From NCBI RefSeq assembly GCF_004362195.1, contig NZ_SNWG01000001.1:1860001-1924000 (forward strand): DNA of 64,000 nucleotides, written 5' to 3'. The stretch comes from Microbacterium sp. BK668 (GTDB taxonomy: Bacteria; Actinomycetota; Actinomycetes; Actinomycetales; Microbacteriaceae). A program made the translations under genes and the position numbers. Under the pieces are notes generated by a model, which saw only the letters and a program-made list of their open reading frames with translations, did no database searches and had not been told where the DNA came from. This document shows, piece by piece, positions 17,319 through 27,609 of this stretch (its first letter is position 1; each line of letters begins with the position of its first letter).

Positions 17319-18625
17319 TGGCGACCGTCGTGCGCATGCCCGCCGTCATGGCCGGCGCGACCGAGGCCGCGCTCCAGGCCTGGCTCGTGGCGGTCGGCGA
17401 CGCCGTCGAGGCGGGGCAGACCATCGCCGAGATCGAGACCGAGAAGGCCGTCTTCGAGCACGAGGCCGAGGCATCCGGGACCGTCGCCGGCCTCCTCGTC
17501 GCACCCGGCGAGGCCGTCGCGGTCGGCACCCCGATCGCCGTGCTGGCCGACGAGGGAGAGTCTCCGGATGCCGCACTCGCCGCCGCGGGTTCGCGCGCCG
17601 ATCCGGCACCGCCGCGCGAGGCGCCTGCGAGCCCGGCACCGGCGCACTCCGGTGGGGAGTTCCCCGCCGTGCCCGACAGCGCGGACCGGATCTTCGCCAG
17701 CCCGCTCGTCCGCCGGATCGCACGGGAGCGCGGGCTCGACCTCGCCGCAGTCCGTGGCACGGGTCCGGGGGGGCGCATCGTCCGTCGGGACGTCGAGCAG
17801 CTGGTGGGTGACGGGCTTCCGGACGGCTCGGCTCCGCCGCCCGCGCCGGCGCCGTCTTCCGGGGCCGCCGCCGACGGGCACGACGCGTCCCCGCCGCCGC
17901 CCGGCGCCGCCGCCGACGGGCGCGACGCGTCGCCGCGGGCGGCCGCGGAGCCGGTCGTCGTGCCGCTCACGCCGATGCGGCGCGCGATCGCCCGCCGGCT
18001 CACCGAGAGCAAGGCGACGGTCCCGCACTTCTATCTCCGCGCGGACTGCCGCGTCGACGGCCTCCTCGACCTGAGGCGCACGATCAACGCGGACCGCGAG
18101 CATCCTGTCACTCTGAACGACCTCCTGGTGAGGGCCGTCGCCGCTGCGTTGCGCGAGGTTCCCGACGCCAACGCGGTGTGGACGGATGCCGGCATCCAGC
18201 GCTTCTCGGACGTCGATCTCGCCGTGGCGGTCGCCCTCGACGACGGCCTCGTGACGCCGGTCGTGCGGAGCGTCGATCGCCTCGCGCTCGGCGAGCTGAG
18301 CGCGACCCTCCGGGATCTCATCGACCGGGCCCGCGCGGGGCGCCTGCGTCAGCATGAGCTCGAGGGCGGATCCTTCTCGATCACGAACCTGGGCATGTAC
18401 GGCACGCGCGAGTTCGCGGCCATCATCAATCCACCGCACGCGGGCATCCTGGCGATCGGGGCCGCCGAGCAGCGGCCCGTGGCGGTCGACGGCGAGCTCG
18501 CCGTGGCGACCGTCATGACGGTCACGCTGTCGGCGGATCACCGCGTGCTGGACGGGGCGCTTGCCGCCCGGTGGCTCGCCGCGTTCACCGCGCTCGTCGA
18601 GAACCCGGTGCGGATCCTCGTCTGA
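17318..18625 (+). CDS. Dihydrolipoamide acyltransferase (E2 component)
   Basis: A 435-residue E2 with one N-terminal lipoyl domain, the lipoylated Lys being in EIETEKAVFEHEA (about 44). A Pro/Ala-rich linker, a peripheral subunit-binding domain (ASPLVRRIARERGLDLAAVRGTGPGGRI), a second flexible linker and the catalytic domain follow. The catalytic domain ends with SADHRVLDGALAARWL, containing the active His and Asp. It takes the acyl group from the fused E1 and transfers it to CoA. Within the linker there is an imperfect duplicated segment (SSGAAADGHDASPPPP / GAAADGRDASPRA). Confidence 0.92.
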   Translation: MATVVRMPAVMAGATEAALQAWLVAVGDAVEAGQTIAEIETEKAVFEHEAEASGTVAGLLVAPGEAVAVGTPIAVLADEGESPDAALAAAGSRADPAPPREAPASPAPAHSGGEFPAVPDSADRIFASPLVRRIARERGLDLAAVRGTGPGGRIVRRDVEQLVGDGLPDGSAPPPAPAPSSGAAADGHDASPPPPGAAADGRDASPRAAAEPVVVPLTPMRRAIARRLTESKATVPHFYLRADCRVDGLLDLRRTINADREHPVTLNDLLVRAVAAALREVPDANAVWTDAGIQRFSDVDLAVAVALDDGLVTPVVRSVDRLALGELSATLRDLIDRARAGRLRQHELEGGSFSITNLGMYGTREFAAIINPPHAGILAIGAAEQRPVAVDGELAVATVMTVTLSADHRVLDGALAARWLAAFTALVENPVRILV

Positions 18626-18631
18626 GCGGGG

Positions 18632-19939
18632 TCACACCAGATCGCGCCAGTCGACGTCGTCGTCCTCGTCGCTGAGATCGATCGCTCCGGTGGTCAGCAC
18701 CGGGATCGACGTGGTCTCGGTCGGGGGGCCCATGACCGTCGCCTCGTCGCGGCGGTGGCGCAGGACGTCGTCGATGTAGCTCGTGAGCACCTCGGCCAGC
18801 GGCACCGCTCTGCCGCGCGCCTGCGACATGTACCAGCGGTGCTCGAGCACCTGGTGGAACACCTCGGCCGGCTCGAGCTTCGCCCGGAGATCGAACGGGA
18901 TCGCCTTCACGACGGGCTCGAAGACGCGCGTCAGCCATTCGTGCGCGACCATCTCCTCGTCGTCGCCGAGGCGGGAGACGCGCGCGCGGAACTCGTCGAG
19001 GTCGTTGAGGAGCCGCCGGGCCTGGTTCTCCTCGACGTCGAGGCCCGTGAGCCGCAGCAGTCGCCGCTGGTGGTGGCCGGCGTCGACCACCTTCGGCTGG
19101 ATCGACACCCTCGTTCCGTCGGTGGTGGCAACGATCGACATCTCGCCGATGTCGAAACCGAGGTCGTTGAGGCGCTGCACGCGCTCCGTCAGGCGCCACG
19201 CCTCGTTCGCCGCGAAGGACTCCTTGTCCGTCAGCGCGCCCCACAGCGAGTGGTAGGACGACATGATGCCGTCGGCGATGGCCAGTGCATCGACACCGCC
19301 CTCGAGCCGCCCGCCGGCTTCGAGGTCCATGATCTCGCCGGCGATGTTGGTGCGGGCGATCTCGAGGTCGTGCGCGCGCTGCCCGGGGGTGAGGCCCGAC
19401 TCGTGCAGCTCGCCGGTCTCGGCGTCGACGAGGTAGGCCGCGAAGGCGCCGGCATCCCGGCGGAAGAGCGTGTTCGAGAGCGAGACGTCGCCCCAGAAGA
19501 AGCCGACGTTGTGCAGACGCACGAGGAGCACTGCCAGAGCGTCGACGAGGCGATTGGCGGTGTCGGGGCGGAGCACCTGCGTGAAGAGCGCCCGGTAGGG
19601 GAGCGAGAACTTCAAGTGCGCGGTGACGAGAGCCGCCGGCAGCGGCTCGCCCGCGGCATCCGTCCTGCCGGCGATGACGGCCACCCGCTCGACGCACGGT
19701 GCGTCCAGGCGATGGAGGTTGCCGAGCATGTCGTACTCGCGGCGCGCCATCTCCTCCGTCGTCTCCTTGATGGCCACGACTCGGCCGGACAGGTTCGCGA
19801 AGCGCACCAGGTGCCGTGAGATGCCCTTGGGGAGGAAGACGATGTGACTGCTCGGCCACTCGGCGAGGGTCGTCGACCAGGGCAGGTTCAGCAGACCGGG
19901 ATCGACCGAGCTGGCGGTGATGCTCAGGGCAGCGGGCAT
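18632..19939 (-). CDS. DUF4032 domain-containing protein
   Basis: A 435-residue protein of the actinobacterial DUF4032 family. The N-terminal 200 residues resemble a kinase-like fold (HIVFLPKGISRHLVRFAN, VVAIKETTEEMARREYDML, LLVRLHNVGFFWGDVSLSNTL with a catalytic-loop-like pattern), and the DUF4032 part follows. It may be a lipopolysaccharide-kinase-like enzyme, but no substrate is known. It lies downstream of the UgpC-type ATPase on the same strand, a recurrent arrangement in Microbacteriaceae, separated by a terminator hairpin. It converges with the E2 gene. Confidence 0.85.
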   Translation of the reverse strand: MPAALSITASSVDPGLLNLPWSTTLAEWPSSHIVFLPKGISRHLVRFANLSGRVVAIKETTEEMARREYDMLGNLHRLDAPCVERVAVIAGRTDAAGEPLPAALVTAHLKFSLPYRALFTQVLRPDTANRLVDALAVLLVRLHNVGFFWGDVSLSNTLFRRDAGAFAAYLVDAETGELHESGLTPGQRAHDLEIARTNIAGEIMDLEAGGRLEGGVDALAIADGIMSSYHSLWGALTDKESFAANEAWRLTERVQRLNDLGFDIGEMSIVATTDGTRVSIQPKVVDAGHHQRRLLRLTGLDVEENQARRLLNDLDEFRARVSRLGDDEEMVAHEWLTRVFEPVVKAIPFDLRAKLEPAEVFHQVLEHRWYMSQARGRAVPLAEVLTSYIDDVLRHRRDEATVMGPPTETTSIPVLTTGAIDLSDEDDDVDWRDLV

Positions 19940-19956
19940 TGTTCTCCAGCAAGACG

Positions 19957-19993
19957 ACAGCGCGGGCGGTTCATGACGAGCCGCCCGCGCTGT
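19957..19993 (-). terminator. Hairpin terminator after the ABC ATPase gene
   Basis: Perfect 13-bp stem (ACAGCGCGGGCGG / CCGCCCGCGCTGT) with an 11-base loop, 12 bp after the stop of the minus-strand ATPase gene. There is no strong U-run, as is usual at this GC content. Confidence 0.75.
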
Positions 19994-20005
19994 GTCCGAT
20001 CGGTC

Positions 20006-21109
<1,104 letters not shown>

Positions 21110-21372
21110 CGTGCTCTCCTTCACCGGCAGGTACGTGCCGGACGATCCGTAGTGAATGGAATTGCGGGGGCTCACCCGCACGCCCATCGTCGGGCGTACC
21201 CCTCAGTATGACATGCCGGGCGGGATCGCTTCCCGCCGGGATTGCGACGGGTGGATGCCGCGCCCTCGCCAGGCGCCGTGTCTGGGCTTTTCCCAGCCTG
21301 CCTGGCTAGCATCGTCTGCGGTCGCGCCCGATCCGCGACCCGGCCCACGGCCCCCCGTCTCCAGAAGGTTTC

Positions 21373-22350
21373 ATGTCGAGCGACGAATCACAGAACGCGC
21401 CTGTCCCGAGCGACCGCCGCGAAGCGGTCCGCGAGAAGGCGCTTCAGGTTCAAGCGAAGCAGTCGCGCGTGCGCCTCCTCCGCGGCGCCGCCGTCGCCGT
21501 CGCCGTCGTCGCGATCGTCGCCGTCGCGGCGATCGTCGTCACGTGGACGGTCGGGTCCGCGGCATCCAAGCCCCTCCTGGACCCCGCGAACGTGACCGAC
21601 GACGGCGTTGTGGTGACCTCGGTCACCGGCACGACGCTCGAAGACAGCAAGGCCGAGATGGGCGCGCCGGGCTCGGGTGCCGCCGGCGCAACGCCCACGC
21701 CCACGCCGACGCCCGTCGAGACGCCCGCTCCCGACGCCGAGGCGACCGCCGCCCCGGCCGTCGACATCCGCATCTACGTCGACTACCTCTCGCCGGGGTC
21801 GCGCGAGTTCCAGCTCGCCAACGCCGCACAGCTGGCGACCTGGGTCAAGGAGGGCGCGGCCACCCTCACCTATCACCCGGTTGCGATGCTGACGTCGAAG
21901 TCCAACGGCACCAAGTACTCCCTGCGCGCCGCGAGCGCGGCCGCCTGCGTCGCGACGCACTCGCCCGATGCCTTCTTCGCCTTCACGCACTCCCTCCTCG
22001 AGCAGCAGCCCGAGGTCGACTCCGACGGCATCTCCGACTCGGATCTCGCGGCCGCCGCCATCGCCTCCGGTGCCTCTTCGCCGAAGGTCGTGCGCGACTG
22101 CATCGAGAACGAGGACTTCGCCGGATGGGCCAAGTCGGCGACCGACCGGGCCCTCAAGTCGATCCCCGGGACGGACGGCGTCGCCCTCACGACCGCCCCC
22201 ATGGTGCTCGTCAACGGGACGCAGTACATCGGCGCCCTCGACGACCCGGCGGAGTTCTCGCAGTTCGTCCTGACGATCGCGAGCGACGGATCGACGAAGA
22301 CGCCCTCGCCGACCCCCACTCCGACGCCCACGCCGACTCCCGCGCCCTGA
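21373..22350 (+). CDS. Membrane-anchored DsbA/thioredoxin-fold protein lacking the CxxC motif
   Basis: A 325-residue protein with a cytoplasmic N-terminus of about 38 residues, one membrane helix (about 40-60), an extracellular Thr/Pro stretch, and a DsbA-like domain from about 130. Where disulfide oxidoreductases have D-Y-x-C-P-x-C, this protein has DYLSPGS: both redox cysteines are Ser. The later cis-Pro loop (TTAPMVLVNGTQYIG) is kept. Two other Cys remain (ACVATH, VVRDCIEN). The C-terminus is a run of Ser/Thr-Pro dipeptides. It cannot act as a classical thiol oxidoreductase and may be a binding or structural version. Confidence 0.82.
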   Translation: MSSDESQNAPVPSDRREAVREKALQVQAKQSRVRLLRGAAVAVAVVAIVAVAAIVVTWTVGSAASKPLLDPANVTDDGVVVTSVTGTTLEDSKAEMGAPGSGAAGATPTPTPTPVETPAPDAEATAAPAVDIRIYVDYLSPGSREFQLANAAQLATWVKEGAATLTYHPVAMLTSKSNGTKYSLRAASAAACVATHSPDAFFAFTHSLLEQQPEVDSDGISDSDLAAAAIASGASSPKVVRDCIENEDFAGWAKSATDRALKSIPGTDGVALTTAPMVLVNGTQYIGALDDPAEFSQFVLTIASDGSTKTPSPTPTPTPTPTPAP

Positions 22351-22396
22351 TCGGGCGAACGGTCGCCACCGCGGGCGCGGCTAGACTTGTCGCTCT

Positions 22397-22472
22397 GCCG
22401 ACCTGGCGCAATTGGTAGCGCACCCGACTTGTAATCGGGCGGTTACGGGTTCGAGTCCCGTGGTCGGCTCCA
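22397..22472 (+). tRNA. tRNA-Thr(UGU)
   Basis: A complete cloverleaf: 7-bp acceptor GCCGACC/GGTCGGC, D-arm GCGC-GCGC, anticodon arm CCCGA-CTTGTAA-TCGGG with anticodon TGT, T-arm ACGGG-TTCGAGT-CCCGT, and an encoded CCA at 22470-22472. Confidence 0.97.
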
Positions 22473-22518
22473 CGGCGGATGCCTCGGCGATTCTCACCGG
22501 CGGGCAGGAGTCCTGAGG

Positions 22519-22728
22519 TCACTCCTCCTCCGGGACGAGCTCCGACGCCAGGTAGCGCCGGACCTCGCCGTCGTCCATCAGCACGTTCACCGCGCGGAGG
22601 ACGAACGGGTCGGTCAGCGGGTCGAAGAAGTCGACGGGCGGACCGGACGCCGGGTACACCACACGGGCGGTCTCGCCCGTCGGCAGCTTCACGACCTCCC
22701 CGTGGCCGAACATCTGCACTTCTCGCAT
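22519..22728 (-). CDS. Small conserved-type hypothetical protein
   Basis: A 69-residue ORF starting MREVQMFGHGEVVKLP at ATG 22728 and ending in an acidic ELVPEEE. Composition and codon use look real. The sequence has a beta-rich start and a short helix (VLRAVNVLMDDGEVRRYLA). I do not recognise a family. It lies between tRNA-Thr and a membrane-anchored protein gene on the same strand, 80 bp away. Confidence 0.6.
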   Translation of the reverse strand: MREVQMFGHGEVVKLPTGETARVVYPASGPPVDFFDPLTDPFVLRAVNVLMDDGEVRRYLASELVPEEE

Positions 22729-22808
22729 GAGCGCATCCTCCGCCGCCGAGGCGGGACTGTCGAGGGCCCTTGACAGGCGCCCGCCCGACGCCTGCGACCG
22801 GACCGCGC

Positions 22809-23462
22809 TCAGGCGACCGGGGCGAACGTGATCGAGAGGGTCGTGTTGCCGCTCGACCGGTCGAAGGCGAGCGTGCCGGTGACCTGCGCGGCATCCGTCG
22901 ACGTCACCTCGGCCGTGAAGATGCCTTCCGTGTTCTCGCGCGTGAAGTCCGAGACCTGCTGCTGCCACGAGGCGATCTCGTCCTGATCCCACCCGAACTC
23001 CGACGCGAGCCCCTGCACGGTGCCCACGGCGCTCGACCACGGCAGCGCCTGCCCGACGCCGAGGGTCAGCGAGGTCAGCTTCCCGTCCTTCGCCGCGGCC
23101 CGCATCGTCTCGACGTCCTCGATGACGTACACCTCGTCGCCCGCGGCGATGACGGCGCGGACGGGGCGCCGGAACTCCCCGGACTTCTCCTCGTCCGCGC
23201 CCAGGCCGACCTGCGTGGTCGGCAACGCCCCGGGGCCGATCCGGACGCGCAGCACCCCTTCGACGTTGACGTAGTCCAGGCCCGCGTCCGAGAGCATGCT
23301 GCTGCCGTCGGAGGCCTTCTGGTCACTCGAGGCGACAGGTCGGTCCTCGGCCCACCAGGAGTTCTGCACGGCGATCGTCGTGAAGACGACGCCCGCGATG
23401 ATCACGAGCAGGATCGCCGCCGGGAGCCACGAGAGCAGCTTCTGCCTGCGCGTTCGAGTCAC
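22809..23462 (-). CDS. Membrane-anchored hypothetical protein
   Basis: A 217-residue protein with a short basic N-terminus (TRTRRQKLLSW), one hydrophobic helix (LPAAILLVIIAGVVFTTIAV) acting as signal anchor, and an extracytoplasmic domain with alternating beta-strand pattern. The start is taken as GTG 23462, because upstream sequence lacks coding character. The C-terminal half (TSTDAAQVTGTLAFDRSSG, TTLSITFAPVA) looks like a beta-rich domain. No family recognised. Divergent from the DMT transporter. Confidence 0.7.
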   Translation of the reverse strand: MTRTRRQKLLSWLPAAILLVIIAGVVFTTIAVQNSWWAEDRPVASSDQKASDGSSMLSDAGLDYVNVEGVLRVRIGPGALPTTQVGLGADEEKSGEFRRPVRAVIAAGDEVYVIEDVETMRAAAKDGKLTSLTLGVGQALPWSSAVGTVQGLASEFGWDQDEIASWQQQVSDFTRENTEGIFTAEVTSTDAAQVTGTLAFDRSSGNTTLSITFAPVA

Positions 23463-23514
23463 ACTCCAGAGTACGTCGCAGGTCGGACACTCCCGGTCCG
23501 GGCAAGATTGACGC

Positions 23515-24477
23515 GTGACCCCGCCCCGCATGCCCGCCTGGCTCGCGCTCGGCGGAGCGGTGCTCGTGGGCGTCCTGACGGCCGTGCAGGCGCGCGTCAA
23601 CGGGTCGCTCGGCCTCGCTCTGGGCGACGGGTTCACGGCAGCGGTCATCTCGTTCGGCTCGGGGCTGGCGATCCTCCTCGTCCTGTGCGCGGTGCTCCCC
23701 GCCGGCCGGGCCGGGCTCGTAAGGCTCGTGCGGGGCGTGGGACGCGACATCCCGTATTGGATGCTGATCGGCGGCCTCGCGGGCGCCCTCACCGTCGCCA
23801 CGCAAGGCCTCACGGTCGCGACGATCGGCGTCGCCCTCTTCACGGTCGGGGTCGTGGCGGGGCAGACCGTCAACGGCCTCGTGCTGGACCGCGTGGGGTA
23901 TGGCCCTGCGGGGGTCGTCGCCGTGACCCTGGGCCGCCTGGCGGGCGGCCTGCTCGTGCTCCTGGCGGTCGTGCTCTGTCTCGCCGGCGAAGGCCTGGCC
24001 GCAGTGCCGTGGTGGATGCTGCTCCTCCCGTTCCTCGCGGGTGCGGGCATCGCCTGGCAGCAGGCCACGAACGGCCGGCTGCGTCAGGCGGTCGGCAGTC
24101 CGCTTGTGGCCACGCTCGTCAACTTCATCGGGGGAACCCTCGCCCTCGTCGTCGCCGACGTCGTCCACATCTCGACCGCCGGCGCACCAGAGCGCTTCCC
24201 GGCCGACGCGTGGCTCTATGCCGGAGGGGCCATCGGCGTCGTGTACATCTTCCTGTCGGCCGCCCTCGTGCGGCACACCGGCGTGCTGCTGCTCGGGCTC
24301 GGATCCGTCGTCGGCCTGCTCGCGACATCCGTCGTCCTCGATGCGCTCTGGCCGCCGCTGTCGGGGCCGTCACTCGGCGTCGCCGTCGCCGCGGTGTTCG
24401 TCGCGCTCGTCGGCGTCGTCGTGGCGGTCGTCCCGTGGCGGGCGGTGCTGCCGCGCCGAGGCGGGGCGCGCGGCTAG
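23515..24477 (+). CDS. DMT-superfamily transporter (DUF606/YdcZ type)
   Basis: A 320-residue integral membrane protein with about ten helices in two internally similar halves. The halves open LALGGAVLVGVLTAVQARVN and LLLPFLAGAGIAWQQATNGR, the repeated pattern of the DUF606 branch where Q-x-x-x-N recurs. Probably a small-molecule exporter, substrate unknown. It starts with GTG at 23515. Its stop overlaps the stop of the convergent nitroreductase gene by four bases. Confidence 0.82.
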   Translation: MTPPRMPAWLALGGAVLVGVLTAVQARVNGSLGLALGDGFTAAVISFGSGLAILLVLCAVLPAGRAGLVRLVRGVGRDIPYWMLIGGLAGALTVATQGLTVATIGVALFTVGVVAGQTVNGLVLDRVGYGPAGVVAVTLGRLAGGLLVLLAVVLCLAGEGLAAVPWWMLLLPFLAGAGIAWQQATNGRLRQAVGSPLVATLVNFIGGTLALVVADVVHISTAGAPERFPADAWLYAGGAIGVVYIFLSAALVRHTGVLLLGLGSVVGLLATSVVLDALWPPLSGPSLGVAVAAVFVALVGVVVAVVPWRAVLPRRGGARG

Positions 24478-25025
24478 GCCTTCGCGCCGGGCATGCGCGT
24501 CACGAATCGCGACGCGTCGAGGGGGCGGCGCCCGCCGTGCCGCTTGACCGGCGGCTTGCCGCCGACGTAGAGCCACCCGAGCAGCTCCTCGTTCTTCTTC
24601 AGCCCATGCGCCTTGGCGACGGCTTTGCTGCGCGTGTAATGGCCGGTGCGCCAGATCACACCCCACCCCGCCTCGTCCAGCAGCAGGCTCAGCACGTGGG
24701 CGACGCCCGAGGCGACGGCCTCCTGCTCCCATCTGGGGACCTTCCCGCTCTTGCGGTAGCTCGCCACGACGGCGAGGAGCAGCGGCGCTCGGAGGGGCTT
24801 GGACGAGGGGTGCTTGTCGCCCTCGGCCTTGGCGATCGCCTTGCCGAGCCGCTCTCGATCAGCGCCCCGCAGCTCGATGAGCCGCCACGGCCTGAGCGAG
24901 GAGTGGTCGGCGACACGGCCTGCCGCCGACACCAGCTCGAGCAGCTCGGCGGAGGAGGGCGCGGCATCCGTCACCTTCGACCAGGAGCGACGCGCCCGCA
25001 TCGCCTCCAGTGCGCCGCCGCTCAC
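24474..25025 (-). CDS. Nitroreductase family protein
   Basis: A 183-residue FMN-dependent nitroreductase-fold protein. The FMN-binding N-terminus (MRARRSWSKVTD) and the helical dimer interface (HVLSLLLDEAGWGVIWRTG) are visible. Near the C-terminus EELLGWLYVGGKP matches the family's flavin-contacting strand. The start is GTG at 25025, overlapping the stop of msrB by four bases, so the two are coupled; both being redox-repair enzymes fits. It is on the short side for the family. Confidence 0.82.
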   Translation of the reverse strand: MSGGALEAMRARRSWSKVTDAAPSSAELLELVSAAGRVADHSSLRPWRLIELRGADRERLGKAIAKAEGDKHPSSKPLRAPLLLAVVASYRKSGKVPRWEQEAVASGVAHVLSLLLDEAGWGVIWRTGHYTRSKAVAKAHGLKKNEELLGWLYVGGKPPVKRHGGRRPLDASRFVTRMPGAKA

Positions 25026-25423
25026 GCGTCGGGCGTGAAGGCGAGCGAGACGGAGTTCATGCAGTAGCGGTCGCCGGTCGGCGTGCCGAACCCGTCGGGG
25101 AACACGTGGCCGAGGTGCGAGCCGCACGCGGCGCACCGCACCTCGGTGCGCACCATGCCGTGGCTGCGGTCCTCGATCAGCTCCACGGCCTCCGGGCGGA
25201 TCGACTCGTAGAAGCTCGGCCACCCGCAGTGCGAGTCGAACTTGGTGCCGCTTTGGAAGAGCTCCGCCCCGCACGCGGCGCACGTGTACAGGCCCGCGCG
25301 GCTCTCGTCCAGCAGCTCGCCGGTCCACGGGCGCTCGGTCGCCGCCTCTCGCAGCACGGCGTACTGCTGCGGGTCGAGCTGCTCTCGCCACTCGGCGTCG
25401 GTCTTGGAAACTGCGTAGGTCAT
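25022..25423 (-). CDS. msrB: Peptide-methionine (R)-S-oxide reductase MsrB
   Basis: A 133-residue cytosolic enzyme that reduces methionine-R-sulfoxide in proteins. Zinc-binding CAAC pairs are seen in TCAACGAELF and RCAACGSHLGHVF. The catalytic Cys is in RYCMNSVSL near the C-terminus, and HCGWPSFY is the substrate pocket. The ATG at 25423 has GGAGATCC upstream. It is followed directly by the coupled nitroreductase-type gene. Confidence 0.95.
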   Translation of the reverse strand: MTYAVSKTDAEWREQLDPQQYAVLREAATERPWTGELLDESRAGLYTCAACGAELFQSGTKFDSHCGWPSFYESIRPEAVELIEDRSHGMVRTEVRCAACGSHLGHVFPDGFGTPTGDRYCMNSVSLAFTPDA

Positions 25424-25505
25424 GGGATCTCCTTCACCCTCCATTCAACCCGAGCCTGGGCCTGTGCGCTCCGGCGGGTTCTGCCGGTTCGCCGACAATG
25501 GACAC

Positions 25506-26525
25506 GTGACGACTGGTCCGGATGCCTCGCCCGCGAGTCCCGCAGCGCTCGGCCCGGTCGCGGCCGAGGTGCAGCAGCGGTACGCCCGGTTCGGACGGGA
25601 GGAGGCCCCGGGTCGCTCGGCGGTCTACGAGGAGTGGGCGAACGGCGTCGCGACGGATGCGTCCACCGCGCACCTTCTCGCGCGGATTCCCGCCACGCGA
25701 CGGCAGCCGCCCCTCGTCTTCGCCATCAGCCGCCTGCTCGGCGCTCCGCTCGCGGGGTACCGCGAGTGGGCGGCGTGGGTGGGCCGGAACATCGACGCCG
25801 TCGTGGCCGAGAGCGCGCGCCGCGGCCTCCAGACCAACGAGCCCCTGCGCTGCGCGGCGCTGCTGCCGGCGCTCAGCACGGTGACCGGCCCGCTGGCGCT
25901 TCTCGAGGTGGGGGCGAGCGCCGGGCTGTGCCTGTATCCCGACCGCTTCTCCTACCGCTACCGGGGCGATCGGACGGTGTCGCTCGACCCATCCGGGGGG
26001 CCGTCCTCGGTCACGCTGGAATGCGAGCTCCGGGGCGAGCCGGCCCTGCGCCTGCCGGATGTCGTGTGGCGCGCGGGGATCGACGTCGATCCCCTCGACC
26101 CCCGGGACGAGGACGACCGGAGGTTCCTCACCACCCTGGCCTGGCCGGGTGAGGAGGGCCGCGCCGAGCGGATCGAGGCGGCGCTCGACATCGCCGCCGC
26201 CGACCCGCCGCGGATCGTGCGGGGGGATGCCTCCGACCCGGCCGTGCTGCACGCGCTCGCGGCGGAGGCACCCGCCGGGGCGACGCTCGTCGTCACGACG
26301 CCCGGTGTCCTTCCGCACATCCCGCGCGCCGGACGGGAACGACTCCTCGCGGCGCTCGCCGACCTCGGCGGCGTGTGGATCTCGATCGACCCGCCGGGCC
26401 TGCACAGGGCCTGGGATCCTCCGGTCGACCCCGCGACGTGGGGCGGCTTCGTCCTCGGACGCGACGCCCGTCCGCTCGCCGCCGTCGATCCGCTCGGCGG
26501 GTTCGTGGAGTGGCGCGCCGGATAG
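25506..26525 (+). CDS. DUF2332 domain-containing protein
   Basis: A 339-residue member of DUF2332. The sequence looks like a methyltransferase-type Rossmann fold: GPLALLEVGASAGLCLYPDR resembles a SAM motif I, with a later LVVTTPGVLPHIP strand. The catalytic role is unknown. I take GTG at 25506 as start; the frame is open upstream but that part is not family-like. The next gene (DUF3263) follows after 27 bp. Confidence 0.82.
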   Translation: MTTGPDASPASPAALGPVAAEVQQRYARFGREEAPGRSAVYEEWANGVATDASTAHLLARIPATRRQPPLVFAISRLLGAPLAGYREWAAWVGRNIDAVVAESARRGLQTNEPLRCAALLPALSTVTGPLALLEVGASAGLCLYPDRFSYRYRGDRTVSLDPSGGPSSVTLECELRGEPALRLPDVVWRAGIDVDPLDPRDEDDRRFLTTLAWPGEEGRAERIEAALDIAAADPPRIVRGDASDPAVLHALAAEAPAGATLVVTTPGVLPHIPRAGRERLLAALADLGGVWISIDPPGLHRAWDPPVDPATWGGFVLGRDARPLAAVDPLGGFVEWRAG

Positions 26526-26552
26526 GAGGGGACGCCGGGCTACCGTGAGGCC

Positions 26553-26804
26553 GTGCCCCTCTCCGACCGCGACCGCGCCATCCTGGACTTCGAGGCGGAG
26601 TGGCGCCGGCACGCCGGCGCGAAGGAGGAGGCGATCCGCTCCGACCTCGGACTCGCCCCCGCCCGCTACTACCAGCTGCTCGGACGCCTGATCGACACGG
26701 CGGAGGCGCAGGAGCACGACCCGATGCTCGTCAAGCGCCTGCGCCGGATGCGCGACGTCTCGCGGGACACCAGGGTCGCCGGCGCCGCAGCCGATCCCCG
26801 ATGA
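26553..26804 (+). CDS. DUF3263 domain-containing small protein
   Basis: An 83-residue actinobacteria-specific protein with a helix-turn-helix-like fold. It carries the hallmark LSDRDRAILDFEAEWRRHAG, then YYQLLGRLIDT and the basic VKRLRRMRD. Probably DNA-binding, role undetermined. It is usually found upstream of a LytR_C-terminal protein gene, as here. Confidence 0.88.
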   Translation: MPLSDRDRAILDFEAEWRRHAGAKEEAIRSDLGLAPARYYQLLGRLIDTAEAQEHDPMLVKRLRRMRDVSRDTRVAGAAADPR

Positions 26805-26872
26805 CGGCCGGCTCGGCGCCGCGCCGACGCCCTCGAATCGGGTTCGCGGGCGTCGCCCGGTAGCATTTCCTG

Positions 26873-27463
26873 GTGCCGAAAACGACCTACCCGCGGGATC
26901 GCTTCGACGAACTCCCCGCGGACGGCGGCCGAGTCGGCGCGCATCGCGCCGAGAACCCCCGCATGCGCGGGTGGGTCGTGTTCCTCTGGGCGGTCCTCGC
27001 GACCATCGTCCTCGTCGCCGTCGGGATCTTCGGCACCCTGATCGCCTCCGGACGCGTCGTGCTCTTCCCGACCCCTGAGCCGACGGTCACCCCGCTGCCG
27101 ACCGTGGCGCCCGTCGTCGACACCTCGTACTCCGTCATCGTCCTCAACGCCACGCCGGAGACGGGGCTCGCGACCCAGCTGCGAGACCAGATCATCGCGG
27201 CAGGGTGGGCTCCCGACAGCGTCAACGCGGGGCAGGCGGGCTCGACGGACTTCGCCGAGACGACGGTCTACTACGCCTATCCCGAGGACGAGGCGGCGGC
27301 GCGAGGGCTCGCCGAGACCGTCCTCGGCGGGGCGCAGGTCTCCCAGAGCGACGTCTACCAGCCGCAGGACGACCCCGAGACGGCCGACGTCGACGAGAGC
27401 CGGACCAAGCAGCTCGTCGTCGTGATCGGCCTCGATCGCACGAGCACTCCGCCGAGTCCGTAG
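26873..27463 (+). CDS. LytR C-terminal domain protein
   Basis: A 196-residue protein with an N-terminal cytoplasmic segment, one membrane helix ([20 protein letters not shown], about 40-60), a Pro/Thr linker and an extracellular LytR_C domain ([52 protein letters not shown]). The domain occurs in cell-wall-associated proteins, with no enzyme activity known. The GTG start is directly preceded by a -10-like TAGCAT, so the message may be nearly leaderless. Confidence 0.85.
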   Translation: MPKTTYPRDRFDELPADGGRVGAHRAENPRMRGWVVFLWAVLATIVLVAVGIFGTLIASGRVVLFPTPEPTVTPLPTVAPVVDTSYSVIVLNATPETGLATQLRDQIIAAGWAPDSVNAGQAGSTDFAETTVYYAYPEDEAAARGLAETVLGGAQVSQSDVYQPQDDPETADVDESRTKQLVVVIGLDRTSTPPSP

Positions 27464-27609
27464 CCCGCGTCCCGACCTCGGCCGGGGGTGCGTGTTTCGG
27501 TCGGGTAAACACTTCGCGGCATGCGTGTCAACAGTTGCCCACGCCGCGATTTCCGCTTTCGGGCGAACCATACGATGGGCCCACACACACGGCAACAGGA
27601 GTGATTCGC

